Positions 33,802 to 42,495 of a DNA stretch of 64,000 nt are shown one piece after another. Under the pieces are notes generated by a model. It made no database searches and was not told the origin of the DNA. It saw nothing but the letters and a program-made list of their open reading frames with translations. How positions within the stretch are numbered: position 1 is the stretch's first letter; each line of letters begins with the position of its first letter. Source of the stretch: Methanoregula formicica SMSP (lineage in GTDB: Archaea; Halobacteriota; Methanomicrobia; Methanomicrobiales; Methanospirillaceae); the NCBI RefSeq assembly GCF_000327485.1, contig NC_019943.1, positions 2,294,001-2,358,000 of the forward strand, written 5' to 3'. Made by a program: the position numbers and the translations under genes.

Positions 33802-34188
33802 TCAGGACTTTTGGATCTCTTCGATGACCGCTCTGAACTGCGGGAGGATCTCCGTGATAGTCTTCCACACAAGCTCGTAATCAACGGAGAAGTAGACATG
33901 TGTGAGTTTATCCCGCATGCCGGCTATCTGCCGCCATGGGATCTCCGGGTATGCACGGGTAAGGGATTCCGGGAGCATCTTGACGGCTTCGCCGATGATC
34001 AGGAAATTGTAGGTGACTGCATTCATGGTTTTTTCATCGGCAAAGAAGGATTCACCCGAAGAATCCTTACAGATTCTTCTCGTATCTCATCTCATTCGAG
34101 ATTTGATAAAGGACATTCCTTTGGTAAAAGAATCGATCCGGTCAAGGGCACCGATAATATCTTTCAGGAGCAGGCGTTCGTCCCTCAT
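33802..34188 (-). pseudogene. HEPN (DUF86) toxin interrupted by a two-hairpin repeat
   Basis: ATG at 34188 overlaps the MNT stop at 34185. The first 27 codons (LLKDIIGALDRIDSFTKGMS) and the part from ~34047 down (FFADEKTMNAVTYNFLIIGE, then RDKLTHVYF with the catalytic R-x4-6-H) are one DUF86 HEPN ribonuclease. Between them ~60 bp of repeat copy 6 keep the frame but carry a TGA at 34087-34089. An internal ATG at 34026 could restart a 74-residue fragment that has the active-site motif but lacks helix 1. Confidence 0.75.
34058..34102 (+). repeat. Two-hairpin repeat, copy 6 (inside the HEPN gene)
   Basis: Stem 1 GAAGAATC / GATTCTTC with loop CTTACA, then TC, 7-nt spacer GTATCTC, stem 2 ATCTC / GAGAT with loop ATTC. 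Both stems differ from other copies on both arms. Within a coding gene, which shows that the repeat moves or is inserted. Confidence 0.82.
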
Positions 34189-34478
34189 ACATACACGACA
34201 TCCTGCATGACTGCGTCGCGCATCTCGCTCCGGAGGCCGCCTTTGGAAACCAGGTCGATCTTCATCCCGAAACTGTCTTCGAGATATTGCCAGAGGCCGA
34301 TGTAGGTCAGGAGGTCTGCACGGGACCCGAATTCGACAAGGAGATCGATGTCACTGCCGGGATCGTTTTCGCCGCGTGCAACGGATCCGAAGATGCCGAT
34401 CTCCCGTACATCATAGCGGGCCGCAAGTTCTCCCTTGAGACTTTTCAGCCGCACCATGACTTCCTGTCGTGTTATCAT
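34185..34478 (-). CDS. MNT nucleotidyltransferase antitoxin
   Basis: 97 residues, minimal nucleotidyltransferase: IGIFGSVARGENDPGSDIDL (GSxxRGxxxxxSDxD) and a third acidic residue in KIDLVSKGG. MNT antitoxins neutralise HEPN toxins by adding AMP to a tyrosine near the HEPN active site. Here the following HEPN gene is interrupted, so the antitoxin may now be without a target. Operon order antitoxin then toxin with a 4 bp overlap. Confidence 0.88.
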   Translation of the reverse strand: MITRQEVMVRLKSLKGELAARYDVREIGIFGSVARGENDPGSDIDLLVEFGSRADLLTYIGLWQYLEDSFGMKIDLVSKGGLRSEMRDAVMQDVVYV

Positions 34479-34561
34479 ATTCTCTTATCACTCGGTAGAG
34501 CGGGATGGGGGATAAGTGTTTTGTTAAAAAAAGTACCGGATACTATTCGATACAGAGCGTA

Positions 34562-34935
34562 TCACACCGCAAACACCCGGGCTTTCCGGACACGGGCGAG
34601 GTAGTCCTCCCTCTCAATCTTTTTCCCTTTCCCGATTATCTCAAGGTCATTCCTGACCGATTTGACAAGCGAGATGATTTTCTTCGGCCGGCCTTTTCCT
34701 TCATGCTGTGCTGCCGAAACCAAAACCCATCGCTGTTCTTCCATATATTTCAGGGCCGTACTCACCTGCGGCTGCGAGAGCCCGGTGCCGAGTTCAATTG
34801 CCTGCATCGTGCCTTCTTTAATATTCAGGAGATATACAAGGGTCCGTGCGACCGGTTTCTTTGTGCCGAAATGGATCAATACGTTCACGAACTCTTCGTC
34901 CTTTTTGGAAAAACCTGGACTGCTTTCATTTTCAT
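34562..34935 (-). pseudogene. Winged-helix regulator (paralogue B), frameshifted near the start
   Basis: From a GTG at 34888 there are 108 residues (MNVLIHFGTKKPVARTLVYL, PQVSTALKYMEEQRW, GKGRPKKI), a winged helix paralogous to 31643 and 58507. Codons further upstream (SKKDEEF) match the paralogue at 58881 but lead to a stop; the natural ATG at 34935 (MKMKAVQVF) is in another frame, with the shift in the run CCAAAAAGG at about 34900-34907. Either frameshifted or started at the GTG. Palindromic TATA region at 34954. Confidence 0.6.
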
Positions 34936-34953
34936 TGTATTACCTTTAATTTA

Positions 34954-34969
34954 TCATATTTTTATATGA
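34954..34969 (-). promoter_or_regulatory. Palindromic operator/TATA of regulator B
   Basis: TCATATTTTTATATGA: perfect 6 bp arms around TTTT, 19-34 nt before the ATG at 34935, the same motif and spacing as at 58902. It should be both TATA box and autoregulatory operator. Confidence 0.6.
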
Positions 34970-35004
34970 ATAAATAGATTTTGTGGGGGCGGAAGTGGGG
35001 GGTG

Positions 35005-35040
35005 TTGACGCTCAGGCGCCGCGTGGGGCTGGCAAGCCCG
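35005..35040 (+). repeat. TGACGCTC-type intergenic repeat
   Basis: TTGACGCTCAGGCGCCGCGT then GGGGCTGGC, preceded by GGAAGTGGGGGGTG. Directly abuts the stop of the minus-strand gene 35041-36132. Confidence 0.6.
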
Positions 35041-36132
35041 TTAATCGACTGTTGACATAAGGATAATTTCCTTCAAACGGTCCGCATCCGGCAATTGATC
35101 CTGGAATCCCGGGGGAAGTGGTTGTCCAAGCTGGTACGTTGAAACGGCCATCGGCTTTGTCATATCCCGTAGTGCATACTCCGCGATGACCCGGTTCTTT
35201 TCCCGGCACAGGAGAATTCCGATGCTCGGCTGATCTATCGAGGGATCACGGAGAAGGTCATCAGCGGCTGAGAGGTAGAAGTTCAGTTTACCGGCAAACT
35301 CCGGCACGAATGTTCCGACCTTCAGCTCGATTATGATGTAACAGTGCAGCCGGGTATGGTAGAATAGCAGATCAAGATAAAAATCCTGGCCCCCGATCTC
35401 AAGGTGATACTCGCTCCCGAGAAATGCAAATCCGATCCCGAGTTCGACAAGGAAGTTGCGGAGTTTTTCAAGAAGAGAGATGTGGAGTTCACGCTCGGAT
35501 ATTTCCGCACTCCGTCCCAAAAAATCGAAAATATACGGATCCCTGACAATTTCACGGGCAAGATCTGACTGCGGTGCCGGAAGGGTTGCAGAGAAGTTGG
35601 TGACCGAGGTCCCGACCCGGTGCACGAGTCCGCTCTCAATCTGGTGAACAAGCACGTTCCGGCTCCATCCGTGACAGAGTATGTTCCGGGCATACCATTC
35701 CCGCTGTATTGGATCTTTCATTTTCTCGACAAGGATCACAATGTGACCCCACGGAATATTCAGAATTGGCTCTGGCACCGGGCAGATACTTTGTCCCACA
35801 GCCTGTGGGACAATTTCCAAAGGAATGGAATATGCAGAATAAAAAGCCCGCATACGGTACAGGTTGGTACGGGAAAAACCTCCCGTTCCGGGAAATTCCT
35901 TCTGGAGATCCCGGGCAAGCGTGTCGATGACTTTCGCACCCCAGCCCCCGAAGTCCTGTTTCTCTACCAAATCCCTGCCAATCTGCCAATAAAGGATGAT
36001 CAGTTCCCGGTTTACTGACAGGGCGGCTTTCAGTTGCGCCGATCGAATCCGGTTTTTCAAAATTGCGATAAACTCAGGATAATCTGCCGGGAGGTCCCGC
36101 CCGGGAGAGGTAATTTCTGTTTTGTGTTTCAT
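35041..36132 (-). CDS. DUF1016 (YhcG-type) PD-(D/E)XK nuclease
   Basis: 363 residues from the ATG at 36132. N-terminal helical DUF1016_N (AALSVNRELIILYWQIGRDL, WGAKVIDTLARDLQKEFPG, FSRTNLYRMRAFYSAY), then a C-terminal nuclease: FLGSEYHLEIGGQDFYLDLL and CYIIIELKVG (D and ExK). Family members are stand-alone nucleases of unclear role, often in defence or mobile regions. Here among toxin-antitoxin genes. Confidence 0.88.
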   Translation of the reverse strand: MKHKTEITSPGRDLPADYPEFIAILKNRIRSAQLKAALSVNRELIILYWQIGRDLVEKQDFGGWGAKVIDTLARDLQKEFPGTGGFSRTNLYRMRAFYSAYSIPLEIVPQAVGQSICPVPEPILNIPWGHIVILVEKMKDPIQREWYARNILCHGWSRNVLVHQIESGLVHRVGTSVTNFSATLPAPQSDLAREIVRDPYIFDFLGRSAEISERELHISLLEKLRNFLVELGIGFAFLGSEYHLEIGGQDFYLDLLFYHTRLHCYIIIELKVGTFVPEFAGKLNFYLSAADDLLRDPSIDQPSIGILLCREKNRVIAEYALRDMTKPMAVSTYQLGQPLPPGFQDQLPDADRLKEIILMSTVD

Positions 36133-36218
36133 TGATGTATCTCGTATCCGGGAATTGGAATGCCCGGGGATAAGGAGACCGGTTGGCGGGGTGAAAGTGG
36201 ATGAGGGACCGTGTGGGT

Positions 36219-36250
36219 CTGACGCTTCCGGCGCCTGAGTGGGCCGGAGC
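36219..36250 (+). repeat. TGACGCTC-type intergenic repeat
   Basis: CTGACGCTTCCGGCGCCTGA then GTGGGCCGG. Between the divergent DUF1016 and HIT genes; the right part may overlap the HIT promoter. Confidence 0.55.
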
Positions 36251-36300
36251 CTGTACACAAACACGAATCCTTAAGACCGTTCAGACGGATAATCCGCGCT

Positions 36301-36672
36301 ATGGATGTGTGCCCGTTCTGCCATCCCATTAATGAGGATGTAATTGCCCGCAATAATCTCTGCTTTGCCCTCTGGGACAATTTTCCGGTCAACAAGGGCC
36401 ACGCCCTCGTCATCCCGTTTAGGCATACGCCGGATTTCTTTTCTTTGACTCCGGAAGAGCGGGCGGCCGTGTGCGATCTTGTGGTTGTCTGTCGTGGCCT
36501 GATTGAGGAGAACTTTTCACCGGATGGGTACAATGTCGGTTTTAATGTTGGCGAGGCCGGGGGGCAGACGGTGTTTCATTGTCACTGCCACGTAATTCCG
36601 CGATATGCCGGGGATGTGCCGGTACCGAGAGGCGGGGTGCGGGGGGTTGTGCCGAGGAGGAGGGGGTATTGA
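36301..36672 (+). CDS. HIT-family nucleotide hydrolase/transferase
   Basis: 123 residues. N-terminal C-x2-C (CPFC), substrate loop KGHALVIPFRH, and the HIT triad FHCHCHVIPRY (H-x-H-x-H). Hydrolyses phosphoramidate or dinucleoside polyphosphate bonds, normal length. Its end (RGGVRGVVPRRRGY) is encoded by G-rich DNA that resembles the left half of the dispersed repeats at 23826 and 29838. It is the last GC-rich gene before the AT-rich island. Confidence 0.9.
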   Translation: MDVCPFCHPINEDVIARNNLCFALWDNFPVNKGHALVIPFRHTPDFFSLTPEERAAVCDLVVVCRGLIEENFSPDGYNVGFNVGEAGGQTVFHCHCHVIPRYAGDVPVPRGGVRGVVPRRRGY

Positions 36673-36738
36673 AAATATTTATTCACTAAAAGTTAAAACA
36701 AATAATATAATACTGTTTGGCAGTTAAAACAAAAATCT

Positions 36739-37479
36739 ATGGATCGAGATTACAGATTCAAACTTAGCGGGATTATATTCTATATTCTCGTATTTGGTAT
36801 TTTATTATCAACTCCTGAAGGATGTAGCCTAATTTTTCATCCGGTGGATGATCAGACACGAACGATAATAATTGCATTATCAGGGTTTTTAGCTGTGTAT
36901 ATCTCATCTGAAGGATTTGGATACATTTTTAACTCATTTTTCTTTGCCCTCTGGAGTCGAACCCGTCCTCGTTATTATCAAAAAAGTGATGAACGAGGAT
37001 ATTCTGCAGAGCAAGAAAAGCACTTTAATTCAACACATATGCGAAAAAGAGTTGTCGATTTTGGGCTTAATAACAATCGAGAAGTACAACCTGAAATTGC
37101 ACAGTATTCATTAGAGACATACTATTGGTATTTTTTCCAAAATTTCGCTTCAAAAAATTTGAACGCATGGATAGAGCGAAGATGGACACATTTCGCAGCA
37201 GGGATGACTGAGATTGTTGCGATTTTTTTTGCATGGATTCTTACAATAATCGTAATGTATTGTCAGAAATGGAATTGGTCACATTACACGAGTATAATTT
37301 TATTATTCTCAATTATGTTTGGAGTGATTTGTTTCTATAATGCTATTCTCTCAAGAAATGATGCATTAAAGATGATGGACTTATGGATTTATGCGAATTG
37401 TGATGAGAATGGGCGAAAAAATTTTCAACATTTTGAAAACTTATTTAAAGAGAAATTAACGATCGACAGTGAAAATTAA
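36739..37479 (+). CDS. Membrane protein at the edge of the AT-rich island
   Basis: 246 residues, four likely helices (near 11-28, 40-70, 150-175, 186-206) with a cytoplasmic segment of ~75 residues between the pairs. First gene of marked low GC, with codon use unlike the genes to its left. No family recognised. Could be a membrane effector of the defence-like set, as many such systems use two-to-four-helix proteins; this is inference. No partner in its operon. Confidence 0.5.
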   Translation: MDRDYRFKLSGIIFYILVFGILLSTPEGCSLIFHPVDDQTRTIIIALSGFLAVYISSEGFGYIFNSFFFALWSRTRPRYYQKSDERGYSAEQEKHFNSTHMRKRVVDFGLNNNREVQPEIAQYSLETYYWYFFQNFASKNLNAWIERRWTHFAAGMTEIVAIFFAWILTIIVMYCQKWNWSHYTSIILLFSIMFGVICFYNAILSRNDALKMMDLWIYANCDENGRKNFQHFENLFKEKLTIDSEN

Positions 37480-37498
37480 AGATATCATTTTTGTCCTT

Positions 37499-38941
37499 TC
37501 ATTCTTTTTGAATTAAGATTCGTGCCCTTGAATTTCCTTTTTCACTAAGTTGTTTTAATAATACTTCATGGGCTTTCCTCACACCTTTCCCCCCACCTAA
37601 AAATGCAAAAGGCGAAGTATTTTTATCCCAATCAAAATCCTGGAGGGGCTCGATGAATTTTTTTACAGATTCAACATCGAATGGATCGATACCATCCTCA
37701 AGACACCAGGAATAAACATCTCTGGCGAGGTAATTAAAAGCATAAATCGAGGTTGTTCGGAGCATCAGGTATTGTTTCCATGTCTGTTGATCAAATGTTT
37801 CAGGAAACATTTCTCTAATGCATCCCCAATAATTGACTAAGAAGGTCGTCTTTTGATCAAAACTCAATTCTTTGAACTGGGTATTATCGAATAATGGTTT
37901 TAATGATGATACAAAGGAGAATAAAGGAACCGGATGACCATTGTTCAGGATTCCACCGAGATTGATTAGTCCCTTAAACGGCGATGACTCTTTATTTAAT
38001 TCATTCACAACGGGAACAATTTCTGTCCGCCATTTTTCTTTTTCGATAATTGGTATGCCAGTTATTCCGGCCTTTATCGTTTTATATGCTAATTCATCTT
38101 TTAATGATGAACTGACGGGTTTTTGGGTTTTATTGATAATGAAAAAGAAGGCACCTTCAAGGTCGGATTGTTTTATTTTCAAAGCTCCTTTCGATTCTCT
38201 TTTCAATTTTTCAACTATTGCTTTTGTATCGACAAAAACGATCGGAACTTCGAATGATAAGAGCTCTGTGTATTTTTTTATCTGTTCATCACGATCGATC
38301 ATCGAATGCCTTGATTGAAGGCGTTTTATCTCTTTGTAAATCTCTTCGAAACCACCGGTTCTTTGCTGACCATCCAAAATTGTAATTGATCCTGGTTTCA
38401 ATGGCAACTCCAATAATTCGATATCATCACTAATTGGGGTAACTATTGCTTCACTAAAACTGGCAAAAAGTGCCGGCACTATTGATATCGAACATCCTTC
38501 GAGATATTTACGAATTTCATTGGTTTTATCCCGAAATTTTTCTCTCTGATAACCTTCCAATGTTTCATCTCGCCAGAGATTTGATGTAGCGAGTAATAAC
38601 AGGTCTTTTGCCTCGATCTTCCCAATATATAGAGGCATACCTTTTTGCACAATTTTCATTACTTTAATTTTTACTGATACCTGTGAGATTTTCTTCCAAA
38701 CATCTTCGAGATGTTTTGATTGAATTTTAGGGTAATTCCGGTAAATATCTATGATTTCAACAATACTGAGTTTGTTAAAGTCTTTTGAAATTTCATGGTG
38801 AGCAATTTTTTCAAGAGTGTCATTCATTTTATCCGGGAAAAAAAGTGCCGGATTATTCCAACAAGTGTCACAGACATATCGACCATCATAGGGGCCGTGG
38901 CGTTCCCCATTAATCTCAAAACCACAGGAAGAACAAATCAT
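37499..38941 (-). CDS. DGQHR-domain (DndB-like) protein with N-terminal zinc ribbon
   Basis: 480 residues. Starts with a zinc ribbon (CSSC ... CDTC, residues 3-32). The middle has the DGQHR-family signature as ILDGQQRTGGFEEI with a following long alpha-beta region (VPIVFVDTK, FFIINKTQKPV). DGQHR proteins include DndB, the regulator of DNA phosphorothioation, and ParB-like DpdB of 7-deazaguanine DNA modification. Its ATG overlaps the stop of the radical SAM gene (ATGA). Convergent with 36739-37479. A DNA-modification role is likely by family and context. Confidence 0.78.
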   Translation of the reverse strand: MICSSCGFEINGERHGPYDGRYVCDTCWNNPALFFPDKMNDTLEKIAHHEISKDFNKLSIVEIIDIYRNYPKIQSKHLEDVWKKISQVSVKIKVMKIVQKGMPLYIGKIEAKDLLLLATSNLWRDETLEGYQREKFRDKTNEIRKYLEGCSISIVPALFASFSEAIVTPISDDIELLELPLKPGSITILDGQQRTGGFEEIYKEIKRLQSRHSMIDRDEQIKKYTELLSFEVPIVFVDTKAIVEKLKRESKGALKIKQSDLEGAFFFIINKTQKPVSSSLKDELAYKTIKAGITGIPIIEKEKWRTEIVPVVNELNKESSPFKGLINLGGILNNGHPVPLFSFVSSLKPLFDNTQFKELSFDQKTTFLVNYWGCIREMFPETFDQQTWKQYLMLRTTSIYAFNYLARDVYSWCLEDGIDPFDVESVKKFIEPLQDFDWDKNTSPFAFLGGGKGVRKAHEVLLKQLSEKGNSRARILIQKE

Positions 38942-40023
38942 TTTTTTGCTCCATTTTTCTTTTCTTCATATAACTCAAAAGCTTCTTGAAATCCCGATGC
39001 ATTATTGAATTTATCTACTAATCCCTGATATGCAGGAAAAGCTCCACCATATCCGATTACACGTCGTGCACGTTGGACTAATTCAATTTTCTGCGCATCC
39101 CAATTCGGGGAGACATACGAATTTTTCTCAATGGTAAAAAGAGACTCATATCTCATCGGATAACAAACAGTTCCCCAATTAAGAATTTCACGTACTCGAT
39201 TAAGAAATTCATCTGGTGTCTCTCTGTAATTGAAAAGAGTATAGACAAAAATATCCCGTTTTTTAATACCGACGGCGAGTAAACGCTCAACTGCTCTTTT
39301 TACAAATTTTTGTTGATCATGAGAATCATATGCAAGTCGAATAGTAGAATCAAGTTTTAATGATGCAATCATTTTTGCAACGGGTTCAGTGATGAGTTTT
39401 GCATCAATACCTTGATTAAAATCTACTTTTTTATCGAAATCGATAAGTTCCTTGAATATATCCATTCGATATTTATTCGCGAGGAAATTGTTATCAAAGA
39501 AAATAATTTTTGAATGCCGATCCAGTACAAAGGGCTGGATGCTTTTTTTCAGAGAATTCATTTTACCTTCGAGTCGAGGAACCGCACAAAAATCGCATTT
39601 ATTGCAGCAACCTCTTGACGAGAAAATTATACTTCCGTCCCATTCTGGTACTAAATCATAATCTGGTAAAATGTTCTCTGCGTGAGAACAGAGACCTTGA
39701 TATATCCTATCCGCACCGGAAAGATTTGCATGATCGGGAAGAAGGGATGAATATATACCGCCAAGCCAAACTTCCGACTTTGGAAATTCTTTTTTGTAAA
39801 ATGAAACAGCCTCCCAAACGGGTTTCCATGCCCATGAAAAAAGACTCGTGACGTATATTTTTTGAGGAGTCTTTTTTGGTATTCTTTGATCCTTTTTTTC
39901 AAAAGCAATTAATTCAGTAGTATCGCCTTTTGTCTTATGATATGCAGAGAGCTTTAAGAGACCAATTGGAGGGAATTTGGAATAATACGCAGGTTCAACG
40001 AGAAGAATATGATTGGTCATCAC
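38938..40023 (-). CDS. B12-binding-like radical SAM enzyme
   Basis: 361 residues. N-terminal Rossmann-like region (LLVEPAYYSKFPPIGLLKLS) like cobalamin-binding domains but lacking an obvious DxHxxG. Radical SAM cluster motif C139-x3-C143-x2-C146 (SSRGCCNKCDFCAVPR), later IIFFDNNFLANKYR and VDFNQGIDAKL typical of B12-radical SAM and MiaB-like barrels. First gene of a two-gene unit with the DGQHR protein; divergent from the helicase. Should do a radical methylation or sulphur insertion; its substrate may be DNA. Confidence 0.8.
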   Translation of the reverse strand: MMTNHILLVEPAYYSKFPPIGLLKLSAYHKTKGDTTELIAFEKKDQRIPKKTPQKIYVTSLFSWAWKPVWEAVSFYKKEFPKSEVWLGGIYSSLLPDHANLSGADRIYQGLCSHAENILPDYDLVPEWDGSIIFSSRGCCNKCDFCAVPRLEGKMNSLKKSIQPFVLDRHSKIIFFDNNFLANKYRMDIFKELIDFDKKVDFNQGIDAKLITEPVAKMIASLKLDSTIRLAYDSHDQQKFVKRAVERLLAVGIKKRDIFVYTLFNYRETPDEFLNRVREILNWGTVCYPMRYESLFTIEKNSYVSPNWDAQKIELVQRARRVIGYGGAFPAYQGLVDKFNNASGFQEAFELYEEKKNGAKK

Positions 40024-40150
40024 TGATAGTTTAGTGATCTCCCTTATTTAAGATCTTTTATTTGAAGGATCCTATCATTTGATTTTGAATATCGTTATCT
40101 ACAGCAGGGATCAAAATTCAGTTAATATCAAAAGTGATATTTGGTGTTTT

Positions 40151-42268
40151 ATGGCTTTTATCGATTTAAATTTAAAAAAAACATATTCATCTGATGTAGA
40201 TGATATCTTACGTACCTTTTTTATCCCAGTACTAAAAGAATCGAAGGATTACAAAAGATTAACCGGCTTTTTTTCCTCTTCCAGTTTGGCAGCTGCTGCT
40301 GAAGGTTTTGGAGGACTAATTGAAAATGACGGCTTTATCAAAATGGTAATGTCTCCAAAAATTAGTTATAAAGATTTTGAAATCATGAAAGCCGTCAATA
40401 ACGATCCACAAAAATTTGCCGAAGCTAAAATGTTACCATACTTAGAAAATATTGAGGACGAATTTACACGCGACCATTTTTTTGCACTTGGATGGATGTT
40501 AGCTAATGAGAAAATAGAAATCCGAGTGGCAATTCCTTTTGATAAAAGTACTCAAGAAATGATTTCTAAGGATGATGACCCTTCAAGTATTTTTCATCAG
40601 AAAGTAGCAATTTTTACTGATGCGGAAGGAAATCGAATTTCATTTAGTGGATCAGTTAACGAATCAGCGAGTGGATGGCAAAATAATATTGAGGAAGGAA
40701 AAGTTTTTCGAAGTTGGGAACCAGGTCAGATTGATTATTTAAAATCAGATATTGAAAAATTTGATCGCTTTTGGAATGATCAATCTCCTCGTACAATTAT
40801 CTTTGAATTACCTCAGGCAATTAAAAAGGGATTCATAGATATTGCACCAAAGAAAAAAACCGAGATATCAAAAATATTAGAACGGTGGGAAAGTCCTAAA
40901 AAGTCCTCAATAAACCTTTTTGATTACCAAACTGTCGCGATTAAAAATTGGATAAAGAATGATTATAAAGGCATTTTTGAAATGGCCACAGGAACGGGTA
41001 AGACTTTTACAGCATTGGGGTGTGCGAAATATGTTATTGAAGAAAATGAATATATTTTTGTCGTAATTGCATGCCCATATAAGCATTTGATTCAACAATG
41101 GAGTCATGAAATTCAAAAATTTGGATTACGATATGATAAGTTGATTATTTCGGATAGTAGCAATAGTCATTGGAAAGATGAATTAACAAATGCACTTATA
41201 GAACAGAAATTAAAACGATTGAAAATAATAATTGTTTTAACAACTCATCGAACTTTCGCATCTGATTCTTTTCGCAATATCGTACAATTGGAGTCAGATA
41301 CAAATGTAATTTCTTTTCTTATTGCTGATGAAGTCCATGGGATAGGGTCTGATTTTCAAAAAAGAGGCCTAGATGAATACTACAAATATCGTCTTGGATT
41401 AAGTGCAACCCCAGAACGATTTTTCGATGACGATGGAACAAATTTATTACTTGACTATTTCGGGCCAACAGTATATGAATTCACATTGAAAGATGCATTA
41501 ACTAAGATCAACCCGGCAACAAATGATTTTTATTTAACTCAATACCGCTATTTTCCAATATTTGTTAGACTTTCGAGAGAAAACTTAGAAGATTACATAT
41601 CTCAGACAAAAAAAATTGCACTAGTATATTCAAAAACCAAAGATCCTGCTGAGGAAAAACATATACTTACTCAACTCTTGAATAAGCGCGCAAATATCGT
41701 AAAAAATGCAGATGAGAAATTAGGGCAATTAAGAAAAATTCTTGATGGTTTTTCACAATCTCAAAAATGGACGATAATTTACTGTACACCACAACAAATT
41801 GACTCGATAATGAAAATTTTATCTCAATACTCATTTATCACCCATAGATTCACAATGGAGGAAAAAACGAGTGTGAACAAGGATTATGGTGGAATTAGTG
41901 AGAGAGAGTATATTTTAAGGGAATTCGCGAACGGAACGTATCAAATTCTAGTGGCGATGAAGATTTTAGATGAAGGAGTTGATGTGCCTCCTGCACGAGT
42001 TGCAATTCTTATGGCTAGCAGCGGAAATCCTAGAGAATACATCCAACGAATTGGCCGAGTTATTAGAAAATTTCCGGGGAAACAGGAAGCTGTAATTTAT
42101 GATCTAATTGTTGTTCCCACAAACAAGGATATGCCTCCAGAGCTTCAAGTTATCGAGAGAAAAATCTTCGATAAACAATTAAGACGGTGCGAATATATCT
42201 CGAAATTAGCACTAAATAGTAGTCAGGCTTTAAGCGAAATTTATTCATTTAATCCGTCACACGACTAA
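40151..42268 (+). CDS. PLD-nuclease/SF2 helicase fusion
   Basis: 705 residues from the ATG at 40151 (MAFIDLNLKKTYSS). N-terminal phospholipase-D domain with one HKD-type motif: FHQKVAIFTDAEGNRISFSG, SVNESASGW. From ~260 an SF2 helicase: Walker A ATGTGKT, LIADEVHGIG, GLSATPERFFDD, and motif VI QRIGRVIRKFPGK. Resembles the restriction helicases reported in archaeal dnd loci and other DNA-modification systems. Separated from the divergent radical SAM gene by an AT-rich promoter region. Very low GC. Confidence 0.82.
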   Translation: MAFIDLNLKKTYSSDVDDILRTFFIPVLKESKDYKRLTGFFSSSSLAAAAEGFGGLIENDGFIKMVMSPKISYKDFEIMKAVNNDPQKFAEAKMLPYLENIEDEFTRDHFFALGWMLANEKIEIRVAIPFDKSTQEMISKDDDPSSIFHQKVAIFTDAEGNRISFSGSVNESASGWQNNIEEGKVFRSWEPGQIDYLKSDIEKFDRFWNDQSPRTIIFELPQAIKKGFIDIAPKKKTEISKILERWESPKKSSINLFDYQTVAIKNWIKNDYKGIFEMATGTGKTFTALGCAKYVIEENEYIFVVIACPYKHLIQQWSHEIQKFGLRYDKLIISDSSNSHWKDELTNALIEQKLKRLKIIIVLTTHRTFASDSFRNIVQLESDTNVISFLIADEVHGIGSDFQKRGLDEYYKYRLGLSATPERFFDDDGTNLLLDYFGPTVYEFTLKDALTKINPATNDFYLTQYRYFPIFVRLSRENLEDYISQTKKIALVYSKTKDPAEEKHILTQLLNKRANIVKNADEKLGQLRKILDGFSQSQKWTIIYCTPQQIDSIMKILSQYSFITHRFTMEEKTSVNKDYGGISEREYILREFANGTYQILVAMKILDEGVDVPPARVAILMASSGNPREYIQRIGRVIRKFPGKQEAVIYDLIVVPTNKDMPPELQVIERKIFDKQLRRCEYISKLALNSSQALSEIYSFNPSHD

Positions 42269-42323
42269 ATAAACATAAATAGAGAATAATCTAACCAAGA
42301 GAATAGTCCTGGAAAGTGTTAAA

Positions 42324-42491
42324 ATGGAACAAGGTCTTGAACGAATTAAAAAGTTAATTAAATCAAATTGTAAGAATGACGATGAGATGTTTCGTTTTTT
42401 CGATGACTTCATCGAAAAAGAATTGTATGTTGGATATTTTTCTGACGATCTGAAAAAATTAATTGAAAAATATGCTCCAAAAACCAGATGA
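42324..42491 (+). CDS. 55-residue helical protein between helicase and DndD-like gene
   Basis: ATG at 42324, TGA at 42489-42491. Highly charged, two helices (LERIKKLIKSNCKNDDEMFR, DDFIEKELYVGYFSDDLKKL). 5 bp before the next start, so translationally coupled. Unknown; short helical partners are common in such systems. Confidence 0.5.
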   Translation: MEQGLERIKKLIKSNCKNDDEMFRFFDDFIEKELYVGYFSDDLKKLIEKYAPKTR

Positions 42492-42495
42492 TATC

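Noticed and set aside
36739-37479. Pycsar-type membrane effector of the cyclase at 45082
   Set aside because: 8 kb away, separated by another system, and no cyclic-nucleotide-binding domain seen.
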